Source: a virus
Direction: 5' to 3' (one strand)
Length of the DNA: 47,600 nt
Virus record (IMG/VR): IMGVR_UViG_3300031673_000092
Span: 1-47,600 of that record
The translations under genes were made by a program, and so were the position numbers. Positions 24,984 to 33,814 of the stretch are shown here, one piece after another. The notes under the pieces were generated by a model, which saw nothing but the letters and a program-made list of their open reading frames with translations, searched no databases and was not told the DNA's origin. Position 1 is the first letter of the stretch. Every line of letters starts with the position of its first letter.

Positions 24984-26375
24984 ATGATACCGCGATTCCC
25001 CAACATTCCCGAGGTCGAGGCGGGCCAGATCCTCGGCGCGACCTACCTCAACGCCCTGGCGCGGGGGGGTGAGCACCTGTTAGGGATCAGTCAGGCGAGT
25101 TATGGCCTGCCGCACGCGACGGCGACGCTCTCGCGGCTAGAAAACTCCTATGGCGACATGGCGACGTACTGGATGTACCACGTCACGGATGCGGTGGGAT
25201 ACGCCATCATCGGTGGCAACACCTCGGCGGGCAAGACCTGGTACATCCACCTTGATTATTATGGTAATGATAGTGCCTGGCATACGGTGGGCAGTTGGTC
25301 CAGCACCACCAGCCCCAGTGTCCAGAGCGGCACGCTAGACCTCTCAGGTGAAGCGCAGATCACTATCGGCAAAATCTATAAGTGGCGCTGGCAGGGTAAG
25401 ACCAGCGACGCGACCTACTATACTACGTTGCAGGTGACGACGCTGTGCACGCGGCCTACCCTGGCCGGCTGGACGGCGCCGCCGACAATCTCCGCGGGGG
25501 CTAGCAATCACGCCAGTCTCAACATTTATCGCGGCGACCTGGTGGCGCTCAATGCGCAGATGGTGGCGCCGACCAACTGCCTGTCATACTGCGAGGATGG
25601 CAAGACCCACACCGCCCCTCAGGGCGACTGGGAGCCCTATACACGCTACGCCTACCGTTACCGACCCAATGGGCTAACGGTCGGCATCTGGGGCAAGATC
25701 GGCTACTCGTCATGGGCCTGGCGGGTACGCTTCATGGACTCAGCTTTCCGTGTAGCGACGATCTACACCTCCTCGAATGTGGATACTACACCGGATTATG
25801 TCTACGAGTCAGCGAACATTGATCTGACCAGTGGCGCGGCAGCAGATGCCCTGGCGGCGGCGGAGATCACGCTCACCTTCGGCATTGGCTACATGGTGAC
25901 TATTGAAGCAAAGCGCAACTCCGATGACCATGCCCTTTACCTGCGGCGGGGCCTCTGTCTGCGCACGTCGAATGGTGTGGCGGGGGGGGCGTGGGCCAAC
26001 AACAAACTGTGGGCGCACCTCGATCAGGATGTGGGGCCAACGCAACTCAACAAGGTCAGAGCTGATCTGCTGGAGTTATACACGGGTGGCGCCGAAGAGT
26101 TGTGGGGGGAGAACCACGCCGCGCGCTATATCGCCGACGAGGAGCGCCCGGTGTCGGGCGTACATCTCAAACGCTACCTGAATTATCGCTGTGTAGAGGG
26201 CGAGACGCCGAAGGCGCTCTATGGCGAGGACTTTGGCAGCGATTACTCTCTGCCGACCGGCGACGGCTGGCTGGGATTCGACCTGTCGAGCGTAAGGCTG
26301 CCGTTTGGCGGGGCCTATTACGTGGTGAACGTCGGGGCGGCGTTCGAGGCGGATAGTATCTATGGCGAAGCGTAA
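24984..26375 (+). CDS. tail protein, beta-rich with carbohydrate-binding-like domains
   Basis: 463 residues. A helical start (PNIPEVEAGQILGATYLNALARGGEHLLG) common in tail-tip proteins is followed by aromatic-rich beta domains (TWYIHLDYYGNDSAWHTVGSW, YTRYAYRYRPNGLTVGIWG) and a C-terminal domain LNKVRADLLELYTGGAEELWGENH. Aromatic surfaces suggest binding of cell-surface glycans. It overlaps the fibre gene by 14 bases. Confidence 0.65.
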   Translation: MIPRFPNIPEVEAGQILGATYLNALARGGEHLLGISQASYGLPHATATLSRLENSYGDMATYWMYHVTDAVGYAIIGGNTSAGKTWYIHLDYYGNDSAWHTVGSWSSTTSPSVQSGTLDLSGEAQITIGKIYKWRWQGKTSDATYYTTLQVTTLCTRPTLAGWTAPPTISAGASNHASLNIYRGDLVALNAQMVAPTNCLSYCEDGKTHTAPQGDWEPYTRYAYRYRPNGLTVGIWGKIGYSSWAWRVRFMDSAFRVATIYTSSNVDTTPDYVYESANIDLTSGAAADALAAAEITLTFGIGYMVTIEAKRNSDDHALYLRRGLCLRTSNGVAGGAWANNKLWAHLDQDVGPTQLNKVRADLLELYTGGAEELWGENHAARYIADEERPVSGVHLKRYLNYRCVEGETPKALYGEDFGSDYSLPTGDGWLGFDLSSVRLPFGGAYYVVNVGAAFEADSIYGEA

Positions 26376-29300
26376 GCGCAGTGCGGATATCAACCAACCT
26401 GTAACCGTCACGGTTACTGGGCCTGGTGGCGGGGGTGCGGGCGGGGGCGCCGGCACATTGCCCGGCACGATCACGGGCACCACCGGCAACGCGATCATCG
26501 GCGACCGACACTACCACCAAGCGCTGCTTGCGCACGCGGCGCTGCTGGGCATCGGCGCCGCTGACCACCACAATCCTATCACCATTGGCAACACCGGCCT
26601 CTCCCTCAGCAATCAGCAGGTGTCGCTGGCTCTGGCAGCCACATCAGGGCTCCAGATCAGCACTGGCCTGATGCTGGCGGATGCGGTGGCGGGTGCTGGG
26701 CTGGCCATCGCGAGCAAGGTGTTGGCGGTCAGTCTGGCAACCAACTCGGGCCTGGAGCTGGCGGGTAGCCCGAGCAAACTAGCACTCAAGACACCTTCAA
26801 CCCTCAGCGTGTCTAGCAGCAACACCGTTACCGATGCACTGGGCCACACCCACGCCATCACGTCTAGCAGCAACCCTGGCGCGGCAGCCGCGATCCTGGC
26901 GAGCGACGCCAGCGGCTATCTGCGATTGCTGCGCCTCGGTCTGGGTACAGCGCCAGGTTATCCGCTGCATGTTGTCGGTGCGGCCCGGATTGATGGCGAC
27001 CTGACCTTTGTCGGCGCACAGAAGATCGACACCACAGCGGATAGTTTGACCCTTATGCCTGCCGCGGACCTTGACCTGACACCAGGTGGCACCGCGCGGG
27101 TGCGGGTCACGAGCGGCGTGCGGTTGCAGAGCGACAACTACGTCTCGCAGCTCACCGGCTGGGGCATCAGCTATAGCGGGGCTGGCGACTTCCGCTATCT
27201 GTACGCCGACGAACTGCACGCCAAGGCATTCATCGCCGACCTGGAGCAGGCCCTCGCTGGTGGGCAGATCATCTGCAAGAGTGTGGCGCCGCTGGGGGCG
27301 GACTTTACCATCCCCGCACCTGGGGCAGCAGCGGCACTATACGTCGAGGAGTTCAAGGGATTCGCCGCCATGCGCGTCTTTGTGGATGGCGACATCGTGC
27401 GCATCCGTCAGTTCCAGCGACAGCAGGCGACCACCACCACGTACTCGGAGAATACCACAATCCCTGCATACACGGCCACATGGCATTCCGGCACTGTCGT
27501 GGTGGCAGACGGGGTAACGCTCACCATCGCTGCCGCAGCCCTGTTGGGTGTGCAGATCCACTATGCGCTCTCGATTACCAACACCTGGGGCACGGTCGTC
27601 TATCATTCGCGCGACGACGCGACCAAGGTGCAACGATTCACCTTCACCCGTTCCACTGGGGCCAATGCAGGGTATGGTGCGGAGGGCAGTGTCGTCGGAC
27701 AGGGCACGCTGGTGTTGGACTACGGTGTTTCTGGCAACGGCTTTTACGAGGTCAACGCCATCGACGGCTCGATGGCGGAGAACAGCCCCTATGCGCAGGT
27801 TGTCACCTGGACAGGACATCCTGCGACTGGCTTGATGTTGCGGACGCGCTTCGGCAACCTGCGAGGCGTCTTCAACACTGCTGGTGAGTTTGGGATGTTC
27901 GCTGGGGATGGCGTGGCCGATGCCAGCCAGTTCCTGCGGATCAGCAACGTTGCCATCGAGGGCCACAACCTGCCGATCAAACTCTACGACGGCGCGAACG
28001 TCACGGTGGCGCTGACGCCTGGCGCAAGCCCAAGCATCGCCCTGGGCAGCCCGATCCCGACCGGCTGGCTCTCGCAAAATGGCTGGTGGGCTGGGCGTCA
28101 CACCGATGGCATTTATCGTCAGTATGTGGGGAAGGTCTCGGGCGGGGCATTGGTCGCCGGTCAAAGCTGGGATGGTACCACTCTCCTGGTCAAGGGCCAG
28201 GTCGTCATCCAGGCGGGCTCTAGCGGGATCGCCAGTCTATCCGACGCCGGTGCCCTGGCTACTGCGAACACGGCGGACTTTGCCACTCAGGTAAGTGGTG
28301 CTCAGAAACCTGCCAACAACGCGACGGTCGGGGCCACGTGGGGGACTACCCTCTACAGCGTTCCTCCCAGGTTCGGCGACGCGCCGGCTGCGGCGGGGCT
28401 CTATCTGACGGCAGGCTACGTGGGCTACTGGGACGGGGCGTCCGCCTGGCCCGTGCACATCAAAAACGACGGCACGTTCCAGTTTGCCCCTGACGCCAAC
28501 AACTACATCCAGTACGCGGCCTCCCTCCTCACGATCAAGAGCAAGGTCATCATCAAGGGCGATTCGTACTTTGACGGGGTGGCCACTATCGCGGCGGCAG
28601 GCGGCATCTTCCAGGGCACGGGCACCTTTGCAGCACCAACCACGGGGCTCAAGATCTACAACAGCAGCGGCATTGGGCTCTGGGAGTTGTGGGGCGCGAC
28701 GGTCAAACAGGTTTATGCGGCAACGGATGGAAGCCTGCGGGCGGGAGCGGGGAAAATAAGACTGTCGGCTACTGGCCTTGGTATGGACAGTACCACATAT
28801 TATGAATACAACGCGGCTGTCAACTGGGAATACTTGGGCGCTAAGATAGCAACAGTGTATGGACTGACTGCCGACGGATATAACTCGATTGTTGTGGAAG
28901 GCACTACGGTTGGTGTCAACGCCGGGAGGGCGCTGATCATCGGGGATGCTCAAGTTGCCATCAGGGTAAACGGCATTGATCGCATCGTGGTGGATTATGT
29001 TCTAACCACCACCAGACTCATCCTAACCGCAAGCCAAACCAACATTTCTGGTGGCCTCAACGTCGGCACGGCAACGGGGGCTGGGGCGGGGGAGGTAAAG
29101 ACGAGCGGCAGCGTGCTTGTCAAGGTTGCATCAGCATTAGCACCTTTTGCCGTCACCGATGCAGCCTTAGGTGACCGTTCGCCCACGGCGAATACTGCGG
29201 CATTCATCCAGGCTGGTGGTGGTCCAGTCCTAGAACTAGCCGGTACAGGTGCGAGCTATGCATATCCCGTTCTCACCATCAAGAGCAACCGTGTATCGAG

Positions 29301-29562
29301 CACCGATTACTCCTTCATAAAATGCATCGGGGACGACGATGGCACCCCATTCTATCCGTTTGAGGTGCGGGGAGATGGCGTGATAGCGGCCACCGGCACC
29401 ATCGGGACGGCTGGCAACATGGAAGTCGGCGCGGCGGCCGCATACCGCCTCGGTGATGCCTTGACCGACGGCTCCTGGCGTATCATTCGCAGCGGCAACG
29501 ATCTGGTGATTCAGCGAAGGGTATCGGGCGATTGGGTGACAAAGAGCACCATCGCAGCATAG
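26362..29562 (+). CDS. long tail fibre / receptor-binding protein
   Basis: 1066 residues. A Gly-rich flexible N-terminus (GGGGAGGGAG), then collagen-free beta repeats (LAATSGLQISTGLMLADAVAG, LSNQQVSLALAATSG type), a central Ser/Thr-rich beta section and GWLSQNGWWAGRHTDGIYRQYVG. It ends in a beta domain (LTDGSWRIIRSGNDLVIQRRVSGDWVTKSTIA) as in fibre tips. It contains repeated ATG/VSG motifs typical of trimeric fibres. This is the largest gene and the main host-range candidate. Confidence 0.85.
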   Translation: MAKRKRSADINQPVTVTVTGPGGGGAGGGAGTLPGTITGTTGNAIIGDRHYHQALLAHAALLGIGAADHHNPITIGNTGLSLSNQQVSLALAATSGLQISTGLMLADAVAGAGLAIASKVLAVSLATNSGLELAGSPSKLALKTPSTLSVSSSNTVTDALGHTHAITSSSNPGAAAAILASDASGYLRLLRLGLGTAPGYPLHVVGAARIDGDLTFVGAQKIDTTADSLTLMPAADLDLTPGGTARVRVTSGVRLQSDNYVSQLTGWGISYSGAGDFRYLYADELHAKAFIADLEQALAGGQIICKSVAPLGADFTIPAPGAAAALYVEEFKGFAAMRVFVDGDIVRIRQFQRQQATTTTYSENTTIPAYTATWHSGTVVVADGVTLTIAAAALLGVQIHYALSITNTWGTVVYHSRDDATKVQRFTFTRSTGANAGYGAEGSVVGQGTLVLDYGVSGNGFYEVNAIDGSMAENSPYAQVVTWTGHPATGLMLRTRFGNLRGVFNTAGEFGMFAGDGVADASQFLRISNVAIEGHNLPIKLYDGANVTVALTPGASPSIALGSPIPTGWLSQNGWWAGRHTDGIYRQYVGKVSGGALVAGQSWDGTTLLVKGQVVIQAGSSGIASLSDAGALATANTADFATQVSGAQKPANNATVGATWGTTLYSVPPRFGDAPAAAGLYLTAGYVGYWDGASAWPVHIKNDGTFQFAPDANNYIQYAASLLTIKSKVIIKGDSYFDGVATIAAAGGIFQGTGTFAAPTTGLKIYNSSGIGLWELWGATVKQVYAATDGSLRAGAGKIRLSATGLGMDSTTYYEYNAAVNWEYLGAKIATVYGLTADGYNSIVVEGTTVGVNAGRALIIGDAQVAIRVNGIDRIVVDYVLTTTRLILTASQTNISGGLNVGTATGAGAGEVKTSGSVLVKVASALAPFAVTDAALGDRSPTANTAAFIQAGGGPVLELAGTGASYAYPVLTIKSNRVSSTDYSFIKCIGDDDGTPFYPFEVRGDGVIAATGTIGTAGNMEVGAAAAYRLGDALTDGSWRIIRSGNDLVIQRRVSGDWVTKSTIAA

Positions 29563-29574
29563 GAGAAGAAACAC

Positions 29575-30000
29575 ATGTCTATACTGAAAGTGAATCAGAT
29601 CGAGCCGGTCTCTGGGGAAACGCTCACGGTCGCAGCGAACCTCACTGTGACGGGCACGGGCCAGTCGCAAATCTCCCGCACGCGCACGAATGATGGAACC
29701 TGGAGTGTGGTGGCAAGCGGTTCGGTAACCATCGACGTCACTATCCCGGAAGCAGGGTTCGTGATGTTGCTCTCGGTCGGTGGGTATGGCTCCGGTGCCA
29801 GTGGTAACGTGATCGGGCTTTATCACATTGCCGGCAATGGCAATGCCGCAGCAAATACTACCATCCGCATCATTGATGCTGTCGCTACTGCTGGCACGAT
29901 TACCTGTGCCTGGCAAGCTGCGGGTGTGCTGCGAGTGACGATCACGAATACCCACGAGACGCAAACCAAAAGTGGATCCTGGCGATCAGTGTTGTCATAG
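29575..30000 (+). CDS. tail-fibre accessory protein
   Basis: 141 residues, beta-rich. MSILKVNQIEPVSGETLTVAANLTVTG is a stock opening of phage fibre-tip or fibre-associated proteins; the rest is a Gly/Thr-rich beta domain ending THETQTKSGSWRSVLS. It directly follows the fibre gene with a strong ribosome site (AGGAGAAG), so it is probably a detachable receptor-binding tip or chaperone. Confidence 0.7.
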   Translation: MSILKVNQIEPVSGETLTVAANLTVTGTGQSQISRTRTNDGTWSVVASGSVTIDVTIPEAGFVMLLSVGGYGSGASGNVIGLYHIAGNGNAAANTTIRIIDAVATAGTITCAWQAAGVLRVTITNTHETQTKSGSWRSVLS

Positions 30001-30015
30001 GCATAGGAGGGAGAC

Positions 30016-30282
30016 ATGGATCACATACTGAGTCAAGCCCGGCAGCGGGCGGTGATCGCCATTGCATTACAGAAGCAGCAGATCGTCAATGAGGCAAACA
30101 AGGCCATCGCGGAACTGGACGAGGCCATGATCGACCTGGTGGCGCTCTACACCATGGGCGCCGGCCTGGAGGGGGAGTGGACCTTCGCCAATGACGATAC
30201 CGGCGCGGTGGTGCTGAGGAAGATAGAGCCGCCCGCTCCGGAACCGGTCAAGGAGCCAGATGGAAACGAAACCATGCCCTAG
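30016..30282 (+). CDS. small helical protein of lysis-proximal region
   Basis: 88 residues. Residues 3-50 are one long amphipathic helix rich in Ala, Gln and Glu (ARQRAVIAIALQKQQIVNEANKAIAELDEAMIDLVA), then a short beta hairpin and a Pro/Glu-rich tail. There is no membrane segment long enough for a spanin. It overlaps the zinc-ribbon gene by 23 bases. The function is unknown. Confidence 0.6.
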   Translation: MDHILSQARQRAVIAIALQKQQIVNEANKAIAELDEAMIDLVALYTMGAGLEGEWTFANDDTGAVVLRKIEPPAPEPVKEPDGNETMP

Positions 30283-30457
30283 TTGTGGCAAGCTCATGAT
30301 CCGCTGCTACGCCAACTACATACTGTGCACCTACCCGCCACAGCATCCCTATGATTGGTGGTGCGGCTGCGGACACTCTGAGGCGGGCGGCGTTGAGAGA
30401 TGCGAGCTGCCCAAAAACACCCTGATGAGGCAGTGGGAGGCGGCAAACGCGCCATGA
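30260..30457 (+). CDS. small zinc-ribbon protein
   Basis: 65 residues with a CPSCG pair near the start and CGCG (about 34-37) in the middle, spaced as a zinc ribbon or treble clef. Between them are ILCTYPPQHPYDWWCGCG aromatic residues. It is basic at the end (LMRQWEAANAP). Start ATG 30260 follows AAGGAG. It is coupled (ATGA) to the M23 gene. It may be a regulator or a lysis-associated factor; no evidence decides. Confidence 0.65.
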   Translation: METKPCPSCGKLMIRCYANYILCTYPPQHPYDWWCGCGHSEAGGVERCELPKNTLMRQWEAANAP

Positions 30458-31119
30458 TCCTCCATTGGCCCCTCGCGCCCGAGCACCGACGAATCACGCA
30501 GGGGTTCGGGGCCAACCCGGCGGATTATACCGCCTACGGCCTGGCCGGTCACGAGGGCATCGATCTGTCGTGCCCTATCGGCACGCCGGTTATGGCAGCT
30601 CACCGGGGACAGGTGATCAGCATGTGGGCACCGGCGAGTTATGGCCGATACGTCGAGCTAGTAGGCGGTGACGTGATGACACTCTACGGCCACCTGTCAC
30701 GGATACTCCGCGCAGGCGAGATCCTTGAGGCGGGGAAGATCATTGGCTACAGCGGTAACACTGGGGGCACAAGCACCGGGGCACATCTGCATCTAGGCGC
30801 CTATCCACTACCGCGAGATTGGGGCAGCGGCTATAAAGGTGCGGTTGACCCGCTACCACTACTACAGGAAGGAGATCGAGTTATGGAAAAGGCGAGAGCC
30901 GAGGCGACAGCGGTGCGATTCGAGATCGAGGAGATCGTACGTCTGCAGGAGAGCGCCAAGCGCCGTCGCGATAATGCCGCCATCGAGCAGATAACGGCTG
31001 GACGCGAGGAGCACCTGGCCGACATGCGGCTGGCGGCACTGGTCAACACGAAAAACGGCAGGGCCTATCGTTTGGAGGGCGCACTGGGGGGGACTCTCCC
31101 GACGGACTGGGAGGGGTAA
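30454..31119 (+). CDS. M23 zinc metallopeptidase endolysin
   Basis: 221 residues; ATG 30454 overlaps the previous stop; the ribosome site GGAGG is 13 bases upstream. The LytM/M23 fold holds H33-EGI-D37 (HxxxD) and HLH at about 111-113, the zinc ligands. The substrate is the peptide cross-link of peptidoglycan. No signal peptide is present, so export depends on the holin at 6365. The region after 145 is a basic/Glu-rich helical coil without a known wall-binding repeat. It overlaps the next gene by one base. Confidence 0.88.
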   Translation: MILHWPLAPEHRRITQGFGANPADYTAYGLAGHEGIDLSCPIGTPVMAAHRGQVISMWAPASYGRYVELVGGDVMTLYGHLSRILRAGEILEAGKIIGYSGNTGGTSTGAHLHLGAYPLPRDWGSGYKGAVDPLPLLQEGDRVMEKARAEATAVRFEIEEIVRLQESAKRRRDNAAIEQITAGREEHLADMRLAALVNTKNGRAYRLEGALGGTLPTDWEG

Positions 31120-32255
31120 TGACCCTTATCACAACCCATACCCAGCGTTACGATGCCTGGCAGAACACTTGGTGTCGCGACATAGGTTCGGTCTGGGCCA
31201 AGATCGTCACCCCGCCGGAGGGTAGCCCGATCTTCCAGGATGTGGCCATGCTCTGTGTCCGCTTCCACGAGCACGAGTCCTGGCAGTGGGATACCTACAT
31301 CCGCCACGGCTACGAGGGTGGGCGGCGGCACATTCGCGACCTCGCGCCGCGGTTCCGCAGGGTCGTGCATCCCCACAAGGTCCTCGAAACGAGCAACGAA
31401 CCGCTCTGCGCGAACGGGGAGCAGCTCGCCCTGCTGAATGCGTACTGGCTCGGTTGCCTTGACGAGGCGGATGCCCAAGGAATCAAAATTGCTATTGGGC
31501 AGATACCCGAGGGGAACCCCGCTGCTGATGAGGGGCTCTCCGGAGACGCCGCCCGCAGAAGTGAACGCTGGAAGCTGGAGCAGATGGCGCCAGCCGTCAA
31601 AACGGCGGCCCAATGCGGCCAGTACCTGGGTTGGCATGCGTACTTTCACCCGCGCGTGGAGGGACCTACCGGTCGTTGGCACGCCTTGGGGCGGATCCGC
31701 TGGACGATTGAGCAGTTTCTTGATATGGGCGTCTTGCCGAGCCTTCAGGTCATCGTCAGCGAGTTCAGCATCGATGGCCTGATCCTGCAGAAGATCGAAG
31801 GTTGGCAGGCGCTGAGCACGCCAGACGCCTATCGTGCCGAGTTGGTCGAGGCCGAAGCCTACGCGCGGACCATCCCACAGATTAGGGCCCTATGCCTGTT
31901 CACGGTGGGATGGGAAAAGCCGTGGCAGACCTACGACCATGACGAGGAGTTCCTGCGAACGCTGATTCAGCCGATCAAGGAGTTAGGGCCCATGACGACG
32001 CAACCCCCGCAGCCCGCCGCCTTCTCTCCCGAGTGGCTGGCTGAGGCGCGCAAGCACAAGATCAGGTACAATCCAGATTCGGCGCTTTCTCCTGCTATTT
32101 CGGGTGCGGGCCAATGGCCGCTGGCGGACGAGTGGATCAAGGATGGCGTGACATATCAGTGGGGCCTCGACGTGCCGCGCCTGATGTGGCATATGTGGTC
32201 GTGGACGGCGAGCGGGGGCGTGAAACGGGTGCTATCGGAACCGGTGAAAACCTGA
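31119..32255 (+). CDS. clan GH-A-type glycosidase, probable second lysin
   Basis: 378 residues. A TIM-barrel-like pattern has SNEP at about residues 92-95 (Glu94 would be the acid/base) and VIVSEFS at about 213-219 (Glu215 as nucleophile), plus GWHAYFHPR between them; this matches clan GH-A. After residue about 290 a separate C-terminal domain (PAAFSPEWLAEARKHKIRYN) follows, perhaps for wall binding. Coupled to the M23 gene, it suggests a two-enzyme lysis set (peptide plus glycan bonds). A tail or host-derived glycosidase is the alternative. Confidence 0.7.
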   Translation: MTLITTHTQRYDAWQNTWCRDIGSVWAKIVTPPEGSPIFQDVAMLCVRFHEHESWQWDTYIRHGYEGGRRHIRDLAPRFRRVVHPHKVLETSNEPLCANGEQLALLNAYWLGCLDEADAQGIKIAIGQIPEGNPAADEGLSGDAARRSERWKLEQMAPAVKTAAQCGQYLGWHAYFHPRVEGPTGRWHALGRIRWTIEQFLDMGVLPSLQVIVSEFSIDGLILQKIEGWQALSTPDAYRAELVEAEAYARTIPQIRALCLFTVGWEKPWQTYDHDEEFLRTLIQPIKELGPMTTQPPQPAAFSPEWLAEARKHKIRYNPDSALSPAISGAGQWPLADEWIKDGVTYQWGLDVPRLMWHMWSWTASGGVKRVLSEPVKT

Positions 32256-32264
32256 CTACTATCA

Positions 32265-32291
32265 CCCCGCGGGTTCCTCCTGCCCGCGGGG
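32265..32291 (+). terminator. strong hairpin ending the late operon (bidirectional candidate)
   Basis: CCCCGCGGG pairs with CCCGCGGGG (9 bp) around a 9-nt loop, followed by pyrimidine-rich TCTCTCCTCC rather than a clean T-run. It lies where the rightward late operon meets the leftward small-gene operon ending at 32354, so it may stop both. Confidence 0.65.
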
Positions 32292-32353
32292 GTCTCTCCT
32301 CCTGTGGGGCGCGTTCCTGGGGTCTGGGCAACTCCGGGGGCGCGCCCTCCTCT

Positions 32354-32686
32354 CTACCGCGCCATGACCTCGGCGGCCCATCTCTCCAGGTAATCGCGCG
32401 CCACAGCACTCACCGTCGTGCCCGCCGTGGCGGCAGCCACGTGGTAGCGGCGGCGCTCCTCCACGGTCACGAGGATACAGAGGTGACGGTCGCGGATGGC
32501 GCGCACCGAGTTGCCCTGGTTCTCCACCGATTCGGCCCAGTCCGCGATCTCGGCAACCTCAGCGGTGCAAACCCACTCCCAGTGCTCGTCCCCCTCTGGC
32601 CAGTCGTATAGGATCGTCTCGCTGTGAGCGTCTAGCTCCGGCGTAGTGTTCACCCGGGCTTTGGCCTCGTCGTATGTGTGCGGCAT
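32354..32686 (-). CDS. hypothetical protein with ribbon-helix-helix-like C-terminus
   Basis: 110 residues, last gene of the leftward small operon. The C-terminal half (EERRRYHVAAATAGTTVSAVARDYLERWAAE) has the short strand and two helices typical of ribbon-helix-helix DNA-binding proteins; the N-terminal half is acidic (YDWPEGDEHWEWVCTAEVAEIADWAE). It may be an operon autoregulator. The gene is preceded by a hairpin/ribosome-site cassette shared with its neighbours. The family is not certain. Confidence 0.6.
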   Translation of the reverse strand: MPHTYDEAKARVNTTPELDAHSETILYDWPEGDEHWEWVCTAEVAEIADWAESVENQGNSVRAIRDRHLCILVTVEERRRYHVAAATAGTTVSAVARDYLERWAAEVMAR

Positions 32687-32699
32687 GGTGTTCCTCTCT

Positions 32700-32720
32700 G
32701 CCCGCCATTGTCCGGCGGGC
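32700..32720 (-). repeat. hairpin/RBS cassette, copy 1
   Basis: Stem GCCCGCC/GGCGGGC, followed on the minus strand by AGAGAGGA and a start codon (that of 32686). Two similar cassettes precede the other small genes (33085-33103, 33341-33360). The shared part is about 40 bp, from before the hairpin to the ribosome site. Confidence 0.75.
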
Positions 32721-32731
32721 GGGGTGTGTAG

Positions 32732-33070
32732 TTAGCAAATCGCGTTGAGCACGTCCGCCACGATGTCGCCAGGCACCCCCTCGCGCTCCAGAATGGCAGC
32801 GATGTCGCTCGGATTGGTGTACCCCTGCGCTCTCAGGGCCTCGATGCGCTCGCGCCATGCGAGCACGCCAATCAGATCATCGGTGGCCTGTGCCTCCGCG
32901 ACCAGGCCAGGGTCAGGGCACTCGGTCACATGCCCATCGCCCGTGGGCGCCCACGACCAGCCGTGTGACTGGTAACGCCGATAGGCACCGCACCGGTCGC
33001 ACCACTCCTCGCCGTCCAACACGCGCCGTAGCTCGCTCCCGCAGGTATGGCAGTGTCCACAGAGTCGCAT
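32732..33070 (-). CDS. hypothetical zinc-ribbon protein
   Basis: 112 residues. The start CGHCHTCG and CDRCG (about 24-27) make a ribbon; the rest is acidic/helical (VAEAQATDDLIGVLAWRERIEALRAQG), ending with an UBA/HTH-like three-helix part (YTNPSDIAAILEREGVPGDIVADVLNAIC). Zinc plus a small helical domain could bind RNA or protein. It is encoded third in a four-gene operon with its own promoter near the likely attP. Confidence 0.6.
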   Translation of the reverse strand: MRLCGHCHTCGSELRRVLDGEEWCDRCGAYRRYQSHGWSWAPTGDGHVTECPDPGLVAEAQATDDLIGVLAWRERIEALRAQGYTNPSDIAAILEREGVPGDIVADVLNAIC

Positions 33071-33084
33071 GGTGTTCCTCTCTA

Positions 33085-33103
33085 CCCGCCTTAGCCCGGC
33101 GGG
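33085..33103 (-). repeat. hairpin/RBS cassette, copy 2
   Basis: Stem CCCGCC/GGCGGG with a loop TTAGCCC on the plus strand. It lies in the 45-bp gap between the stop of the gene at 33116 and the start at 33070 and matches copies 1 and 3, including the downstream AGAGAGGAACA on the minus strand. Confidence 0.75.
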
Positions 33104-33115
33104 CGGGGCCTAGAG

Positions 33116-33325
33116 CTACTCGCCGAGCCCATCCAGCGCCTTAGCGGCGCGCACACGGTCGTCCCAGTCCTCCGGCGAGTTGACCACGAACGGTATGCCC
33201 GTGCGTGTGTCCACGACATCGAGAGCATAGCTACTGCCCTCATATCGCCGCGTGCCGGTCACATGACAGCGGGGATCCTCCCGCTCGATCCGGCGCGCCA
33301 GGCGCTGTGCCTCTCTATGGTTCAT
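33116..33325 (-). CDS. hypothetical small protein
   Basis: 69 residues from ATG 33325 (ribosome site AGAGAGGA; an ORF start 8 codons earlier lies in the repeat). It reads MNHREAQRLARRIEREDPRCHVTGTRRY, then SYALDVVDTRTGIPFVVNSPEDWDDRVRAAKAL: a short alpha-beta protein, probably single-domain. No known function. Confidence 0.6.
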   Translation of the reverse strand: MNHREAQRLARRIEREDPRCHVTGTRRYEGSSYALDVVDTRTGIPFVVNSPEDWDDRVRAAKALDGLGE

Positions 33326-33340
33326 TGTGTGATCCTCTCT

Positions 33341-33360
33341 GCCCGCCATGCCCGGCGGGC
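33341..33360 (-). repeat. hairpin/RBS cassette, copy 3
   Basis: Stem GCCCGCC/GGCGGGC around a 6-nt loop, plus-strand GGGG after it. It matches copies 1 and 2 and sits between the stop of the gene at 33378 and the start at 33325. Confidence 0.75.
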
Positions 33361-33377
33361 GGGGCGTGTGGGGGAAA

Positions 33378-33770
33378 CTAGTCGCTCATCCGATCGTAGC
33401 AGTCGGGGCAGGATGTGCCGCGGCTGGCGCTCATCACGAGGTTGCGGGCCACGGTGTGGCCGCAGTTGCAGCGCACCATCTCGACCTCGACGGTGCGCCA
33501 GGGAGAGACCTCCGTGTGCTCGGCATTCATACCAGCCAGGCGGCGGGCCGCCAGGGCCATGCGGATGCAGTGCGCGACCGCGTACTCGGGCGGGGCGAAC
33601 CGACCGTAGCGGACACCGTAGTCGTCGCAGTCGGTGTCAGGCATTGGCTCGACGCCCATCGTAGCGCACGCGTCCTCGTACTCCGGCCGGCTCATGGCCC
33701 GGGGCATCTGCGATAGCTGATTGCGCGCGGCTGACCAGGCTAGCTCCTCGGCGGTGAACTCGGCGATCAT
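33378..33770 (-). CDS. hypothetical protein with C-terminal zinc ribbon, first gene of leftward operon
   Basis: 130 residues. The N-terminus is helical (ELAWSAARNQLSQMPRAMSRPEYEDAC), the middle has APPEYAVAHCIRMALAARRLAG, and the end holds CNCG and CPDC (about 103-106 and 124-127), a zinc ribbon. It is the promoter-proximal gene: the promoter at 33815-33843 lies just upstream and the phage attP beyond. In a prophage these four genes would sit at one end, so they may be expressed in the lysogen. No function assigned. Confidence 0.6.
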   Translation of the reverse strand: MIAEFTAEELAWSAARNQLSQMPRAMSRPEYEDACATMGVEPMPDTDCDDYGVRYGRFAPPEYAVAHCIRMALAARRLAGMNAEHTEVSPWRTVEVEMVRCNCGHTVARNLVMSASRGTSCPDCYDRMSD

Positions 33771-33814
33771 TTCGTGTCCTCCTGCATCCCCGAACCGTTC
33801 TCAACTCTGCTACC

